The notes: generated by a model not told the origin, from the letters alone. A stretch of 64,000 bases of DNA from Helicoverpa zea (GCF_022581195.2 NC_061467.1:3658001-3722000), one strand, 5' to 3'; shown: positions 11,940-24,487, counted from the stretch's first letter. Numbers and translations: made by a program.

Positions 11940-14619
11940 CTATAACGGCAACACATCCCTCATTGCTTCGCCAGGGGTGACCAGCTTCGTAGAACCGATC
12001 AGCACGGTATTGTCTATACCACTTGTGATTACACTGCGGTGTAATCGTTTGCATTCTTCCGCTGTAATGCCGCCGACCACGAAGATTACAATTGTTGAGT
12101 TGTCTAAAGGATGTTTTGTGCTTCGCGTTTTCTTGCTTGTCAGAATGCTATGAACAAACAAAGAAAAACAATATGAACTCCTAGACAAATTAAAAATTTC
12201 AATATGTACATTTTCGCAGTAAAGTGTGATTGTTGCTCGCTATTCGTCACTAGAAGGCGCTTTAACGAATGTTTCATCTACTCGCCGCTAGGTGGCGTTA
12301 CTTTAAAAGAGTTTGCTACTTGTGCTTACTTGAGTCCACTGCGCAGTAGGTCCTTGATGCTATCATTTCGGTGCTTCAAGTCTGTCAATTCAGGTCGTTC
12401 AGTGTCGACTAGGTCTTCCACCAATTGCTGCAAAACTCCACGGTATTCATGACCTACTCCAGTCTCGCAAGGCTTCAATACGGAATTGTACCTGCGGAGA
12501 GAAATACAACCATGTAATTATAAAAGAGACCTAATATTTTAGTGCACATCATTGCACATTGCAAATAAGTGAACTAAGATTACATATTATATCAAAACAA
12601 AAGTTTAAGAAACGGTTGCAACTAATTTAGTCTTTCGTTGGCACTGTAACATTTGAAATAATTGTTTTTAATATCTACGTAATAGGTTACTAAATAACGT
12701 TTAATTAAATAATTAATTACTAATTAACGTTTAATTAATTAAAGTATTTAATTATAAAAAAAATATTCACTCACTTCTGCAAATTCCTCCTCATTTGCGC
12801 AATATCCTTTAGCTGGCCCATCACCCTCTTAGAAGTGGCATCACAATACTCCGGGGTGACCATAAGACTCTCAGTCTCCACAGTTTTTTGGTACAAACTC
12901 CTGTGGTCTTCAAATATGGCCACGCTCAGGGTTTCAGTGAGACTTTCCTCGTGTTGCTTGGAGAATGACACTTCAGTACCAACGAGAGAGTAGACGTGGA
13001 TTAGGAGGGCTAGTAAGCTCTCTAGAGGCAGGTTTTTGTCTTTACGAGTTTTGATTAGGTGGCTGATCTGAAAATGATAAAATCAATATTTTATTTAAAT
13101 AGTAGAAAAACATAAATTTCATGAATATTTTGGTATGTAAACCAGAATGGTAAAATAAAATAGTAAGACGTGGCCATTTATAAATCATACTTTTTGTAGC
13201 AAATAAGCCTACTTGAATCACGTGAAATGTAATGAAATGCAATAGCTTGAGCTCATTTTACCTCCTATTTATCACTCACGTAACTTTACCCAAAATTGGC
13301 TACTACAGTGACTGTGAAACAAATAAAGTGAACAAAACAAAACTACTGCACATTTGTAAACCAGGAAATTGCTTATACACCGTTTCCTTAATGAAATCAC
13401 TTAAATAACATAATATCCCAGGTACCTGATGCAAAACACTGGTGGAGTCCCGACTAGCAGCTAGGTTCTGCAGTACTTGCTTCTCCAAGCTCATCAGCAA
13501 CTCTTGTTGCGCGCGACGCGGGGACTTTAGCGTTTGTACCACTGCTAACGCCTGTTGCAGCACGCCTAGGTGCTTGCCTATTATATCGTAATTACCTGAA
13601 ATATATTACAAAATAATTATTGTTTACTTTTATTGTCACTGCAGTTCAAGATATTATATGTATTTATTACGTGTTCATAGAAAATTGTTGTCAATTAGGT
13701 AATATGAACCACGCTGTGCCAAATAATAATTGAGTACTCAGAAAATTTTTTGCTTGAACCAAAAATGTTAACCGTATCAAATTATATTATTTTAGCAAAA
13801 TTATAATTGCATATTAGTAAACCGTTTTTACATACTAACTAATAATAACTCTGTATTCAAGATAGTAGGTACTGCTGACTAAAATTATTACAACATTCGT
13901 GCGACAATACGGACAGCTTGACTTAAGAGGACGAATTGGAATTTTTGGCGCCAAGGATCTCAATTTTTCTCAGTAAATACAAAACGGATCAAAATAAAAC
14001 TTGGTTACCTGAAAGTTCATGATATAAACCTTATTTTGTTAGACGTCAAAACATGATTAGGTAACTTTTATAACAGAGAAAAATATATCAAACATACCTC
14101 TTTTTAAAAAGAGATTCACATATTATGGGCAAACGGGACCGATTTAAGCCTCTTAACTTTTTTAGTAGTTGAGTATATATGTTACCGGCCGAACCCGATT
14201 TTAGGACAAACCAGTTTTGCCTAGGCTCAACTAGTTCTTCCTATAGGCGTTAGGATTAACTAGTAGAGCCTAGTCCAAACTAATTTGTCCTAAGCCCGAT
14301 AGGACGGACCAGTTTAGGCTAGGCAAAACTAGTTGATCCTGATATAAGTACGCACACTCTAGGATAAACTGGTATAGCCTAGTCAAAACATATACATATC
14401 TAAAAGTGTAAATAAATAGATGAACTAAATAAACTACTCCGTGTTTAGAAAAATAATCATCTTTATTAAACTATAATGATTCGTCGTTATGGATAAATTG
14501 ATAATACGAAAAATCATACTACATATATGTAGCAAAGTAACAAATAATAGGTAAGTATTTTTAGGGTTCCGTACCTCGAAAGGAAAAAACGGAACCCTTA
14601 TAGGATCACTTTGTTGTCC

Positions 14620-14662
<43 letters not shown>

Positions 14663-17600
14663 AAGACCCTTTATCTTAAGAACGCGTGGACGTATCAAGC
14701 TGAAATTCACATGAAATATTCGGGTCTATTGTCCCTTTAGGCTGTGAAAATATCAAGCTTCTAAGCCAAGCCAATCAAAAGATACAACCGATTATGTCGA
14801 TATTTTCAACAAATTCTCGACACTCGCAAAGGAATCAAAACCTACAGGGTACTTCCCGTAAACTCAGAATCTTGAAATTTGGCATGAAGCATTGTTATAT
14901 AATGCAAATATAGGAAAAATTGCGAAAATCTCATTTTTTTTGTTATATAATATAATAAAAATATTTTAATAAAATGAAACTTACTACCTTATTTCCCACG
15001 AACGAATAAAGGTACCAAATTGAAATTTATACCAAATACCTAGGTCTATTGTCCCTTTAAGCAATGAAAAAATCAAACTTCTAAGTTAACGCGATCAAAA
15101 GATACAGCAGTTTTACCGACACCTTAGACGAATTTCCGTCACACGCTAGGGAATCAAAACCTACAAGGTACTTCCCGTGAACTCAGAATCTTAAAATTCG
15201 GCACGAAGCAACGTTATATAGTACAGATAAAGGAAAAATTGCGAAAATGATAAATTTGAAGTTACATAAAATATTAAAATATTATTTTTGCTTACATGAC
15301 ATAAAATATTTTTTTAATAATTATAAACTTACTACCTACCCTTTTTCACATGAACGCGTAGAGATATTAAAGTTTTGAATAAAAAGTGAAATTCATATCA
15401 AACACTTCTTAAATATAATGGCCTCTAAACTGTGAAAAATTTTAAATCATTCAAAGGTTGGTCATTGGGCATCTTAGTATGAAAACCATACCCACGGCGG
15501 ATACGAACGAAATATAGCACAGTATAATGATAAAGGCTCTGATTTACTATGGCATTAGTCGCATCAATGTGAACCATGGGAATCTTGAGAAAATCAGGTG
15601 TAAACATCAAATATTTTCCTCATTTCAATGGGGAATTTAAACGACCAAGTTTGACGGATTTGAGAAATCATTTCTTTGTAGTGAAACAGTATACTCGCCG
15701 TTTATTTCCATTGTCATCAGGTCAGGATCTGATGATGGAAATCCTGAGAAATCGAGGGCAACTATCAGAAATTGTAGGCATGCATAGGATTAAAACTTGA
15801 TTCTCAGATGTATGTCTGGTGATACTATCAAACAGTGAAGGTTTAGAGCTTATCTGATGATGGAGACGTGAGAAAGTCGAGAGAACTCCTCAACAGTATG
15901 TTTTAGTTACGTCGTGTTTGGGCTTATATTATTCGTATTGACGAGAACTTTTCACAAAAGTTAAAATAAAACTGACTGACTTGCCGTACAGCAAATTCTG
16001 TAGAGCCCTACGAAAGTGGCTAATTCAAGAGAGTTTTTATAGTGTTAAAGAGTTCCTCAACAAAAGTAAAAGTAAATGTCGTTTTGGTGCCCACTAAACG
16101 CCGTACTGTTCATATTCTTCTTTTGTTATCGTAATTTAAGAGTTGCTATTTTAATTTAACTTATTTTAAATATATTGTTTTAGTTTTAAATATTAGCTTT
16201 CGATTAGTTTTAAGTATTTGTATTTTGCATACCCGTAATAAGGGTGAAATATGTTTCTGTACACAAACTTACACATAATAAGATCTAATGTAACACCATA
16301 TTTCCCGCAAAATTATATAAAAAAAAAACTTTTTACAAAAAAAAAAACAACTTCTAAAACAACAAGAAAACTGTTTATATGCATCGGTCTAGATCTCGGT
16401 GGTTAAATAAATATAGATGCATCCTCTAGACACCGACTTCTAGACCGATGCACCTAATATCTTTTTAATTTCTTTCTTGCTTTTGTTTTCTTGTTGCTTT
16501 TTTATATGTTTGAAGTTGGATTTGTTTGTAAAATGCTACAAAATAAAATAATGCCGACTTTATAAAACAAAGAAAGGGACAGAATTACACTTTTGTCAAG
16601 GCTCTAGAAACGTAAAGCCAGCAGCCCCGAATCCTACTCTCTAGAAGTCGTTGTTACAATTCGACAGCTACAAGTCGTCAGGCGGTTTCGAAAAAAACCT
16701 GAAACTGGGGCTCTTTAGGTGATTAATCCCTCAAAAATAAAAGATCCCATTCCTGCAATGGCTGCTTTAACCCAAGTTAGTAGTGAATTCTCATCACCTA
16801 AAATAAAATAAGCTCCAACACAAGGTTACGTTATAAATTGTAAAGGAGTTCCCATAACTATATCTGATCTTAGCTGTCGATCCCACAATGGCAGTCAAAC
16901 CTATCTTTGTGGAAAGTCTTCGCCAATACGAATAAAATAAGCCCAAACACGTGGTAGTTGCAACATACCGTTCGGGAGTTCCCTTGACTCTCTGTAGTCT
17001 CCATAATCAAATCAGCTCCAAACCTTCACTGTTTACCAGTACCCTCAAAAATACACTCACATGTCTGGTTATGACTCGATGCGTGCCTACAATATTCAAG
17101 AGTTGCCCTCGATTTCTCAGGGTGTCCAGATCCTCATCAGATCCTGGTCATCCGGATTGGCACCTTCCTTCTTTATGAAATGTCTTTAACAATAAAAACT
17201 AGCATTGCAACCTGTACAATCCTCTGAAACTGCTTGTCTTTTATATTTTTCAAACGATCCTGGACATTCGTCTCCATGGAATTTTAATAAAATATTTATA
17301 TTCAAAGAAACGTCATACCATTCTCCACGATTTAAAACTACTTTGGTTCATGTCCGCCACTTTTTACAAAGCGGGTCAGATATGCCCCATGACCTTTAAG
17401 ACATAATTAGTTATTTTCAATCAGATTTCTGAATGATGACTATAAAATGTTGTAAATAAATAACTTCAATAAAATAACTTTTACAAGGTACTGGCCTACT
17501 ATTTTAGTTATATTATAAAATAAAAAATATTAACTATTTTGACTCTCACGAAATTACCATAACTATGATTGTTCTAAACTGAACGGTTGGCGCGAAACTC

Positions 17601-20600
17601 ACTTTTTAACTATCATTTGTACGGAACCCTCGGTGCGCGAGTCCGACTCGCACTTGGCCGGTTTATTTTTTTAAATTAACTAAATACGTTATTAGGCGCG
17701 AGGCGCTCGGGGCGTGTACGTTATGCACGGCTAGCAACTAGACGCTAAATGCGTTTAAAACCACGCGACAAATGACGAACGGGGAGCGAGCGGCGTGGGA
17801 CGTTCGGAGCATTCCCGCATGAACATGTTGTTTAGACTAGGCCATACCAGTTTATCCTAGAGTGTGCGTATTGATATCAGGATCAACTAGTTTTGCCTAG
17901 CCTAAACTGGTCCGTCCTATCGGGCTTAGGACAAATTAGTTTGGACTAGGCTATACTAGTTAATCCTAACGCCTATAGGAAGAACTAGTTGAGCCTAGGC
18001 AAAACTGGTTTGTCCTAAAATCGGGTTCGGCCGGTAACATATACATACTCTTTAAAATTGTAGAAGGAATTTTTATCAAATTATCATTTCAAAATAATAA
18101 AATTACAAAACCATTTTGTCGCTTACGACTTTTAGTTATAAGCTAGCGCGCGTATTGTTATCCTCGCCCCGCTCAGACGCTCCGACCCCTTTTGGCGCCT
18201 TAGATGCGCGTGCCGGTTATGGAATTATTGTTGACCAATTCGTCGCCTTAAATCGGTAACTCGGTAGCATGTTTGCAAATTAGGTGGATGTTTCTGTAGG
18301 AAGTCGATTCTCAGACAAAACAAAGAACCACAACTACAGTTCAAATTCCGGGTTCGAATATTTCTGCGACGTGTCTGTTTGTAAACACACCCACGAACGC
18401 GGAAAAAACCTTGTGAGGCACCAAAATGTATGAACAAACATGATTCTGTACTAGTTGTTTTCGCGCGGCTTTTTCCTATATCCAGATAAAATACAGTCTG
18501 TTACTCTGTGACAGTGTAGCTTTTGCGACGGTGAAAGAATTTTTCAAATCAGTTCAATACTTTCGGCACCTAGATAGTACAAAAAACAAACCAAAAAATG
18601 TTTCCTTCATAGATTACCTTTAGAAGCAGTGACGATTTTCTCAACGCTTTGCGGCGTGACTTTCAGGAGTGATTTAGGACTGGGCGACTTTTGTACGTCA
18701 ATCTTGGATAATTTGTTGTATAGATCGAACATGACTTCTTTGTGAGATTTGTTGATCATGTACTCGTAAGTTTGTATGCAGGCGTCGTCGTTCGCGTGGT
18801 AGAGACAACCCGGACTTAGTTGTACGTCTTCTGGGTGGTTAATGCTGGAAATAAGTAGTTATGCTTTATCTAACAATTAGTAGGAAAGTGCTTCCTGCCT
18901 CAAATAAATCTAAAGAGAGAGGCCTAAGTTTTATCACTACATAGTATAAAACAAAGTCGCTTTTTCTGTCCCTATGTCCCTTTGTACGCTTAAATCTTCA
19001 AAACTACGTAACCGATTTTCATGCGGTTTTTTTTATCAGATAGTGTTTCAAGAAGAAGGTTTATATGTATAATGACATCCATTTAATAGTGGGGAAATAA
19101 TATTATCCCGTGCGAAGCCGGGGCGGGTCGCTAGTTACAATATAAATTAACTACAAGGAGGATTTAAGGTCATATTATTTATACGGCTAGTTAGCCAAGA
19201 AATAGCCTTCACATAATAGTTACATAACATGCAATTGCAAACTGTGTAAGCCAATTTTACAGAACTTTGCCACAGTTTATTTGCAATATTTTATATACAC
19301 CTTTTTTCAAACCACCTTTTTTACCAAAAATAAATGAAAGCCTTGAAATAGCTAATAAAATGATTTTAAGTAGGTACTCACACATTAGCTTCACAAAGTG
19401 GTGACACGTCAACAGCAACTTCAGTGCAATGTCCGGGAAACCTGGGCAGAGCTGACATGATTTTATCCAGCACTGACTCGGTGGAGTAGCTGGTCACGCC
19501 ACACAGGTCTAGCGTGCGGTCTACGATGATCAGTGAAGCTGGGTGCAAGCAGTTCTGGAAAATAAAAACGAAAATATTGTTTCTCATACAACAAACACTA
19601 ATTCATCTGTAAGTAGTTTAATACTTCTTGTATGTGATGTCACAAGTTATGAGGTACTTTTTGTACTAGGTGTCAATGCTGATATACATAAAAAATATTT
19701 TGAAACTTTTAATTAGTAGATATTCCTTAGTACCTTTCGCCTAGCCAGACAGACAGGAGAATTCTCCAAGATGCCAGCTAACAAGGAACTGTAAGAACCC
19801 ATATAGTAGATATCTTCCTTCAGATTCATGGAGTCCAGCATGTTATTCAGCCCACTAGCCAACCTCCTTGCATCAGCCCTCTCTTGATAGGAGAGTGTAT
19901 GCAAGTCTATGGATTGGCTGCCCGGTTCCAGCTTGCCATCAAACAGTGGGTATATATTATGGTAGGGAGGCGTGACAAACACCACATTCGTTAGGGCTAT
20001 TGTGAAGATTGGTATGTGCACCACTTCTACTGCACTTTGCTGTAATAAATATTATTTTTGGTCATTAATTAGTCCTTTAAAATGACAATGTATTTCAATG
20101 GTTTAAAGCAACTATTCATGACTGTTGAAATTGTGATCTTACTGTCTAACAACTAAACACTGCGCTAGTATGCTATTTTTATCACTTAATCGGACCACAA
20201 AATTCCAGTCTTATAATTTACTCAATCTGTATTGTACAGTTATAGTATAAAATCAGCCAAATACAAATTCTTAACTGAATCCATAACCAACCTTTTTCCC
20301 GATCCACCCAATGAGCATCATCTCCAGCTGTTTAGTAGCCTCTATGGATCCCCTTCCTGAGGCTATGACGTCACTCACGTCCCTGCCATCATTCACCTCC
20401 AAGTACACCACGTCTAAGCTCACACATGATATGAGAATACAGTGAGTGAAGTCACTGTGACGAATTATCTCAGATATCGTTTGCAGCTGCGTGGAAGTGG
20501 CTTGTGTTATAAACACTGCCTTTTTCTGATCTTTTTTGCAAACCTGAAAAGAAGCGGGATATTACTGATGATATTTCATGGTACTGTAAATAATGGTTGG

Positions 20601-20942
20601 GTTAGTAGTCAAATAGTCTTGGGTAGATAATTGGAATGTCTTATACATATAAACAAGGAATATCTGACAGTGAAAGAAGCTAAATCAATGTAAGCATCTG
20701 GTAATAATAGTACATGAGCCTCCAACTAAGCTCTTCTGGTAATCAACCTATTTGAATGTTACCTCGAATGGGGATAAACTCTTCACAGCAACCGCTCCAC
20801 CAGACAGCAGGTTAAACAGGCCGCCATCCCAGTGCAAGCATTCAGCACTGGCATCGTCAAGAAACACGACAGCTCCAATTATTCTGTTGTACACCTCCGA
20901 CCACCAGGCCTTCCCAAATTCCTTCACCGAAGCACTCGCCAT
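11940..20942 (-). CDS. Sec1 family domain-containing protein 2-like (SCFD2)
   Basis: A complete model with nine exons, 5' to 3': 20942-20763, 20543-20292, 20039-19734, 19554-19382, 18844-18618, 13595-13426, 13067-12775, 12491-12330 and 12147-11940 (TAG). All junctions are GT-AG and the phases agree. The coding length is 1971 nt, 656 residues, close to vertebrate SCFD2 (about 680). Family landmarks are an N-terminal VVFLDDASAECLHWD, SLIIVDRTLDL near residues 253-262, SALPRFPGH, and a C-terminal IVIFVVGGITAEE near residue 610. SM-like (Sec1/Munc18) proteins bind SNAREs in membrane traffic; the role of SCFD2 itself is poorly known. The start is the Met at 20942; an in-frame Met eight codons upstream (20966) is possible. 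Intron 5 (13596-18617) is swollen by a foldback transposon, and a hAT MITE sits about 150 bp upstream of the start. The ORF is intact. Confidence 0.93.
13596..14179. other. SCFD2-like intron 5, left part
   Basis: AT-rich intron sequence between exon 6 and the foldback element. Nothing else seen. Confidence 0.6.
14620..14662 (+). repeat. (TCTG)n microsatellite
   Basis: About ten uninterrupted tetranucleotide units, just inside the start of the interspersed repeat. Confidence 0.9.
16379..16452. repeat. Short hairpin repeat
   Basis: The outer arms tgcatcggtctaga and tctagaccgatgca are perfectly inverted, followed inward by tctcggtg and caccgact, around a loop of about 25 bases. It is inside the foldback/interspersed repeat region. 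Confidence 0.7.
18941..19135 (-). repeat. RTE-like non-LTR 3' fragment in intron 4
   Basis: On the minus strand it reads actagcgacccgccccggct..., then the 'aaaatcggttacgtagtttt' type segment, and ends near 'tttatactat'. The same architecture occurs at 32241-32419, 35380-35646 and 41506-41703. Confidence 0.5.
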
Positions 20943-21092
20943 ATTGGAATTTGATATTAATTGCATTAACTATACATTATTTGTGAATTTCATGCTCAAG
21001 TTCGCCTATTTAATGAAATAACAGTTTATTTACACATCACTGCTGACATGTTCCATTGCATGCCAATCGATAGAATCGTTGACATTTGACAG
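20943..21092. promoter_or_regulatory. SCFD2-like 5' flank
   Basis: Short upstream region, AT-rich, without a clear TATA box. It contains several tgaca/tgtca half sites (ctgctgacatg, gttgacatttgacag) that also occur upstream of COX6A. The transcription start cannot be placed. Confidence 0.3.
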
Positions 21093-21652
21093 TAGTGATG
21101 GGCGTTGAATCAACGAACTATATAGTTGAATCAACATTGATATCACTTCAACGGGATTAACATTGACCGTTAACAAATCAACGCGTTGAATCCGTCAACG
21201 AATAAAAATGACAACGACGTTTACGAATTCAACTAGGTTGACGAACGAAACGAGAAACTGAACCCAAACGTTTTATTATTTTCAACGTAAACTCTCGCTA
21301 CGACGCGATAGTCATGACATAATAATTTGAACTCTAAATAAGCAGCTCTAAATAGCAAATTATTTAGTCAGATCTAGAGCCTGAAAAAAGTATGAAGGGA
21401 AGATCATCTAGAAAGTTATCAAAAAATGATATCCAATTTCATTAAGTAAACTGCAACAAAATGTTCGTAAATTAACATTGCGTTTAATACGTTAATGAAA
21501 ACGTTTTGGCGTTTATTGTTGACGCTGGCGTGTATCGTTGATGCAAGTTGACGTTTGTAACACGTTAACTCGTTGACGAAATTAACTAGTTGACAAACGG
21601 AAATCAACGTTAACGTTTCGTTGACGGAAAAACCTTCAACGTCCCATCGCTA
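21093..21652. mobile_element. hAT-type MITE upstream of SCFD2-like gene
   Basis: 560 bp with ends tagtgatgggcgttgaa and, inverted, tagcgatgggacgttgaa. It is flanked by a perfect 8-bp duplication, tttgacag, at 21085-21092 and 21653-21660. The interior is rich in gttgac/gtcaac motifs in both orientations, a typical subterminal repeat pattern. No ORF. Confidence 0.85.
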
Positions 21653-21725
21653 TTTGACAGGTGACAAGAGAAAACGTCAAACTCTGTTATATAGTAAACA
21701 GGACTGCGCATTTTTAACCAAAAAA

Positions 21726-22531
21726 CGAGCCGAGTGAAACAGTTAGTACGGAGGCCGTCTGTCCCTTTCTAATAGGGTGACTATGAGATTAAGCTATGTG
21801 AGACCAATCCGAGTTTGCTAAGATTATTAAACACAGATTGGTATTGAAGTTTTAACTTACGCAGTTTGTGACCTTAAACTACTAATATAGGCTTTTAATA
21901 ATTAGCGGGAATTAGCAGTAATAAAAACGGGAAGATTCGAAGTGCAGACTGATTTTTTTGTATTTTTGCTTCACATATAGACTGCTGAGCCATTTATATC
22001 GCCTTTCTACATTTTTTTGGGAAACTATAACAATAGTACAACAGTTTTAAAATCCATCACCCATATTTTGACTCATAACAAGAATTCATGGGCACCCTAG
22101 TTGTTTGATTTACGAAAATGTTATTATTAGCTTACCGGTGGAACGATATATTGCAACCACCATAGGATTCACTTTCACAAGTATAAAAGCAACACTTTTT
22201 CACCATTTTAATAGTTTGAATTGATTAAATACAAAAAAATATAAACAAAATTTTAAATGCTAATTACGCGCCAAGAATGTTCAGGGTTACCGCTAGAAAA
22301 TAAAAAAAAGCAAAATAAAAATTTATGTTGTTTATGTTTTAATAATAAATACGAATAAATTAATGCGATTGTTATTAATTTGTTGACTTACAATTGTTAA
22401 AATAAGATAAAAATATAAGTGATTCAATTGTTTTTTGGGAAGACAAAACTTTGGATCACAACATTTTTTTATGCTGGCAAGGTGTTAGAAAGAGACAAAC
22501 AGCCTCCGTTCGAACTATCCCTCTCGGCTCG
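21726..22531. mobile_element. Candidate inverted-repeat element
   Basis: The left end cgagccgag...acggaggccgtctgtc (21726-21771) matches the reverse complement of ...agacaaacagcctccgtt... ctctcggctcg (22487-22531). The arms are about 45 bp and the interior is AT-rich without coding capacity. No TSD was found. Confidence 0.5.
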
Positions 22532-22787
22532 GATTTGCCTCTGTGTATTATGCAACCAATTTAGTACCTTATTGCGTTAGAATAGAGTTCATTTTCGTAA
22601 ATATATATTTTGAGCGTGCGCAATCTTGTTTAGTAATATTATATCTATGGTTAAAATTCTACAGATACAACATTAACATTTTTAATAGATCTCAGAAAAA
22701 TTATTTCAATTTTGATTTGTTGTTGTTTGTTGAATTATGAAAAATATATTGTGTTTTTTTTTTTATTATGTTTAAAATGTACATCTC

Positions 22788-22875
22788 ATCTGCCTAGCCT
22801 TTTCCCAACTATGTTGGGGCCAACTTCAAGTCAAACCGGACGCAGCTGAGCACCAGTGTTTTACAAGCCAATGGT
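22788..22875 (-). repeat. Moth LINE/SINE 3' fragment
   Basis: It contains ctgcctagccttttcccaac and 'gcagctgagcaccagtgttt', the reverse-strand signature of a very common moth retroelement. A second fragment lies at 33438-33570 and a trace at 31418-31455. Confidence 0.55.
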
Positions 22876-23076
22876 ACTTTGATATAATCAAAGCTCTGGT
22901 AATAAAACCCAGCAAGGCTGTTATAAACACAATTTTGTGCCAAAGTAATGAAAAACCATAATTTCAATAAATATTACGTTTTTTTAATTAATCATGCATT
23001 TCCAGGACAAAAGCATTCACTTTCATCTATTCTACATAGGGAAGGAACTAAACAAAACTAGAGTACAGTTTAACAC

Positions 23077-23082
23077 TTTATT
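23077..23082 (-). terminator. COX6A poly(A) signal
   Basis: AATAAA on the minus strand, 78 bp after the COX6A stop, a normal spacing for a short 3' UTR. Confidence 0.6.
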
Positions 23083-23159
23083 TTAGTTACTTATCACAAT
23101 ACATAATTTGTAATCTAACAGCATGTTTTGCATGATTGCTCTAGCATTTCAATATTAAA

Positions 23160-24307
23160 TTAGTCCTCATAGCCAGATGGGAGAGCATTGACATGGGGGT
23201 TGTGGAAGAGGGACTTCTGGCCATCACCCCATGGGAAACGCTGAAATTAGAAAAAAAAAACAATTATTCAAGATTCATCCAGAACAATTTATGGGACACA
23301 TTATTGTACTATGGTATTGGCTGGTAATAAAACCGGTGATTGACTGGTGATACAGTCACATTTTTAAGAAAAAATAAGATCCAGCGTGGCAGTAAAATAA
23401 GTAAATATTTTAAATAATACAATTTTTTTGTACTCAGTAACAATAAGTGCTAACTAAATCATTGGCAGACCTTAGAACGGATGCGCAGGAAGTCATAGGG
23501 CACAAACTCTGGCCTTTCAGCATGAGCATGCTCCTGGTGGGCCAGGTAGGCGTTCAGCATACCAAGACCAACAGCGGGGAATGCAACGAAGAAAGTCATC
23601 TTCTTCCACAGCTTGTAGCCACCTGAAAACAGTTAGTTGTTCTTGAAAATCAAATGTTAGGTATATTTCAGTCTTTCCCTGCCTATATTGCAGTTGATGG
23701 AAATAAAGATTTATTTTTATACCCAAGCTAGTTTGTTTGCATTTGTTTACCACCTCAAGTACAGCGTTATATAGTCATAGTAATAATTTTTTTATTGTTC
23801 ACAGGCAAGTTAATCAAACTGTAGTTTGTAAATGTTCCAAAGTGTACATTTAAAATTTTATTTTTGCTAGCAGAAAAACATACAATTTGTGATGCCAGTT
23901 TCAATGGCATGCACCTAATACCTTTATCGTTAGTCGTTCACTAACAGGAAACTACGATGTTTTCTGTAGAAAAATATATGTTTATGGAATCCATATTAAA
24001 TGAATCGCTAGCAGGAAAGGTAAAACGCAAAAACGTTACAGAACTCAAAATTAAAGGCTAGAAATTGAAGGCAACGTTCAAGCTGTATATTGCATACACA
24101 TTTCAAGAAAACCTTTGAAATAGGGCATATTATACAGGTAAAAAGATAGCTAGATAAGGGGCCCTTCTTTAGGTTATCTGATTACATAATTTTAGGCATC
24201 CAATAATGTTTCTTACCTCCATGGCCACCGGCGGTGGCGGCGTGGGTGGAAGAACGAGCATTCGTCTTCAGGTATTCAATCGCAGCCTTCCTCAAAAGGG
24301 AATTCAT
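23160..24307 (-). CDS. COX6A: Cytochrome c oxidase subunit 6A, mitochondrial
   Basis: A complete gene with three exons: 24307-24217, 23622-23471 and 23240-23160 (TAA). All junctions are GT-AG and in phase, giving 107 residues. It is a nuclear-encoded accessory subunit of respiratory complex IV in the inner mitochondrial membrane. The first 20-25 residues are basic and Ser/Thr/Ala-rich, fitting a mitochondrial presequence. One membrane helix follows (FFVAFPAVGLGMLNAYLA), then the family signatures RPEFVPYDFLRIR, KRFPWGDG and SLFHNPHVN...GYED. The length is usual for the family. It lies on the same strand as the SCFD2-like gene but about 2.2 kb from it, with its own poly(A) signal, so it is an independent unit. 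Confidence 0.97.
23623..24216. other. COX6A first intron
   Basis: 594-bp intron, donor GTAAGAAAC and acceptor ctgttttcag on the minus strand. No other feature seen. Confidence 0.7.
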
Positions 24308-24487
24308 TTTGAAATAAATCGTATGTCGCCCGAATGAAAAGCAGCAGCAGAACTTGTCAAAATGTCAATGATTTTTTTAATTTGACAGTAACCTGACATG
24401 AATCGTAATGTTGCTAGACTTGCAAAAAATCAATAATCCGAGCGCTCTGTAGTCTATTGAATTCCTATTTCGGGATTGTCTGTCTAA

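Larger units (their letters stand above)
14560..17665 (+). mobile_element. Microsatellite-associated moth interspersed repeat
   Basis: It starts with agggttccgtacctcgaaag, followed by a (TCTG)n tract, and ends with ggaaccctcggtgcgcgag and cgactcgcacttggccggtt. This start and tail recur widely in moth genomes (recalled, not searched). The interior has about three decayed copies of a roughly 330-bp unit (14665-15430) and two opposite-facing copies of a 'gaaatcgagggcaactat'-like segment near 15750 and 17105. It is nested inside the foldback element. The superfamily is unknown; a Helitron-like origin is possible but I see no clear terminal signals. Confidence 0.5.
14180..18039. mobile_element. 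3.9-kb foldback-type element with about 210-bp inverted repeats
   Basis: The left arm (14180-about 14390) starts tgttaccggccgaacccg and the right arm (about 17823-18039) is its near-identical reverse complement. Each arm is built from variants of short motifs, (a)ctagttttgcctagg and ttaggataaactggt. Flanks are TATA on both sides, so the TSD may be TATA or TA; this is ambiguous because it is palindromic. The interior is mostly another moth repeat (14560-17665). No transposase ORF was found. The element accounts for most of SCFD2-like intron 5. Confidence 0.7.

Noticed and set aside
14614..14663. Possible CRISPR-like or satellite array
   Set aside because: It is a simple (TCTG)n microsatellite; no spaced direct repeats exist anywhere in the window.
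18340..18365. tRNA B-box-like gggttcgaat
   Set aside because: No acceptor or anticodon stem can be formed around it and no A box lies at the right distance, so it is not called a tRNA or tRNA-derived SINE.
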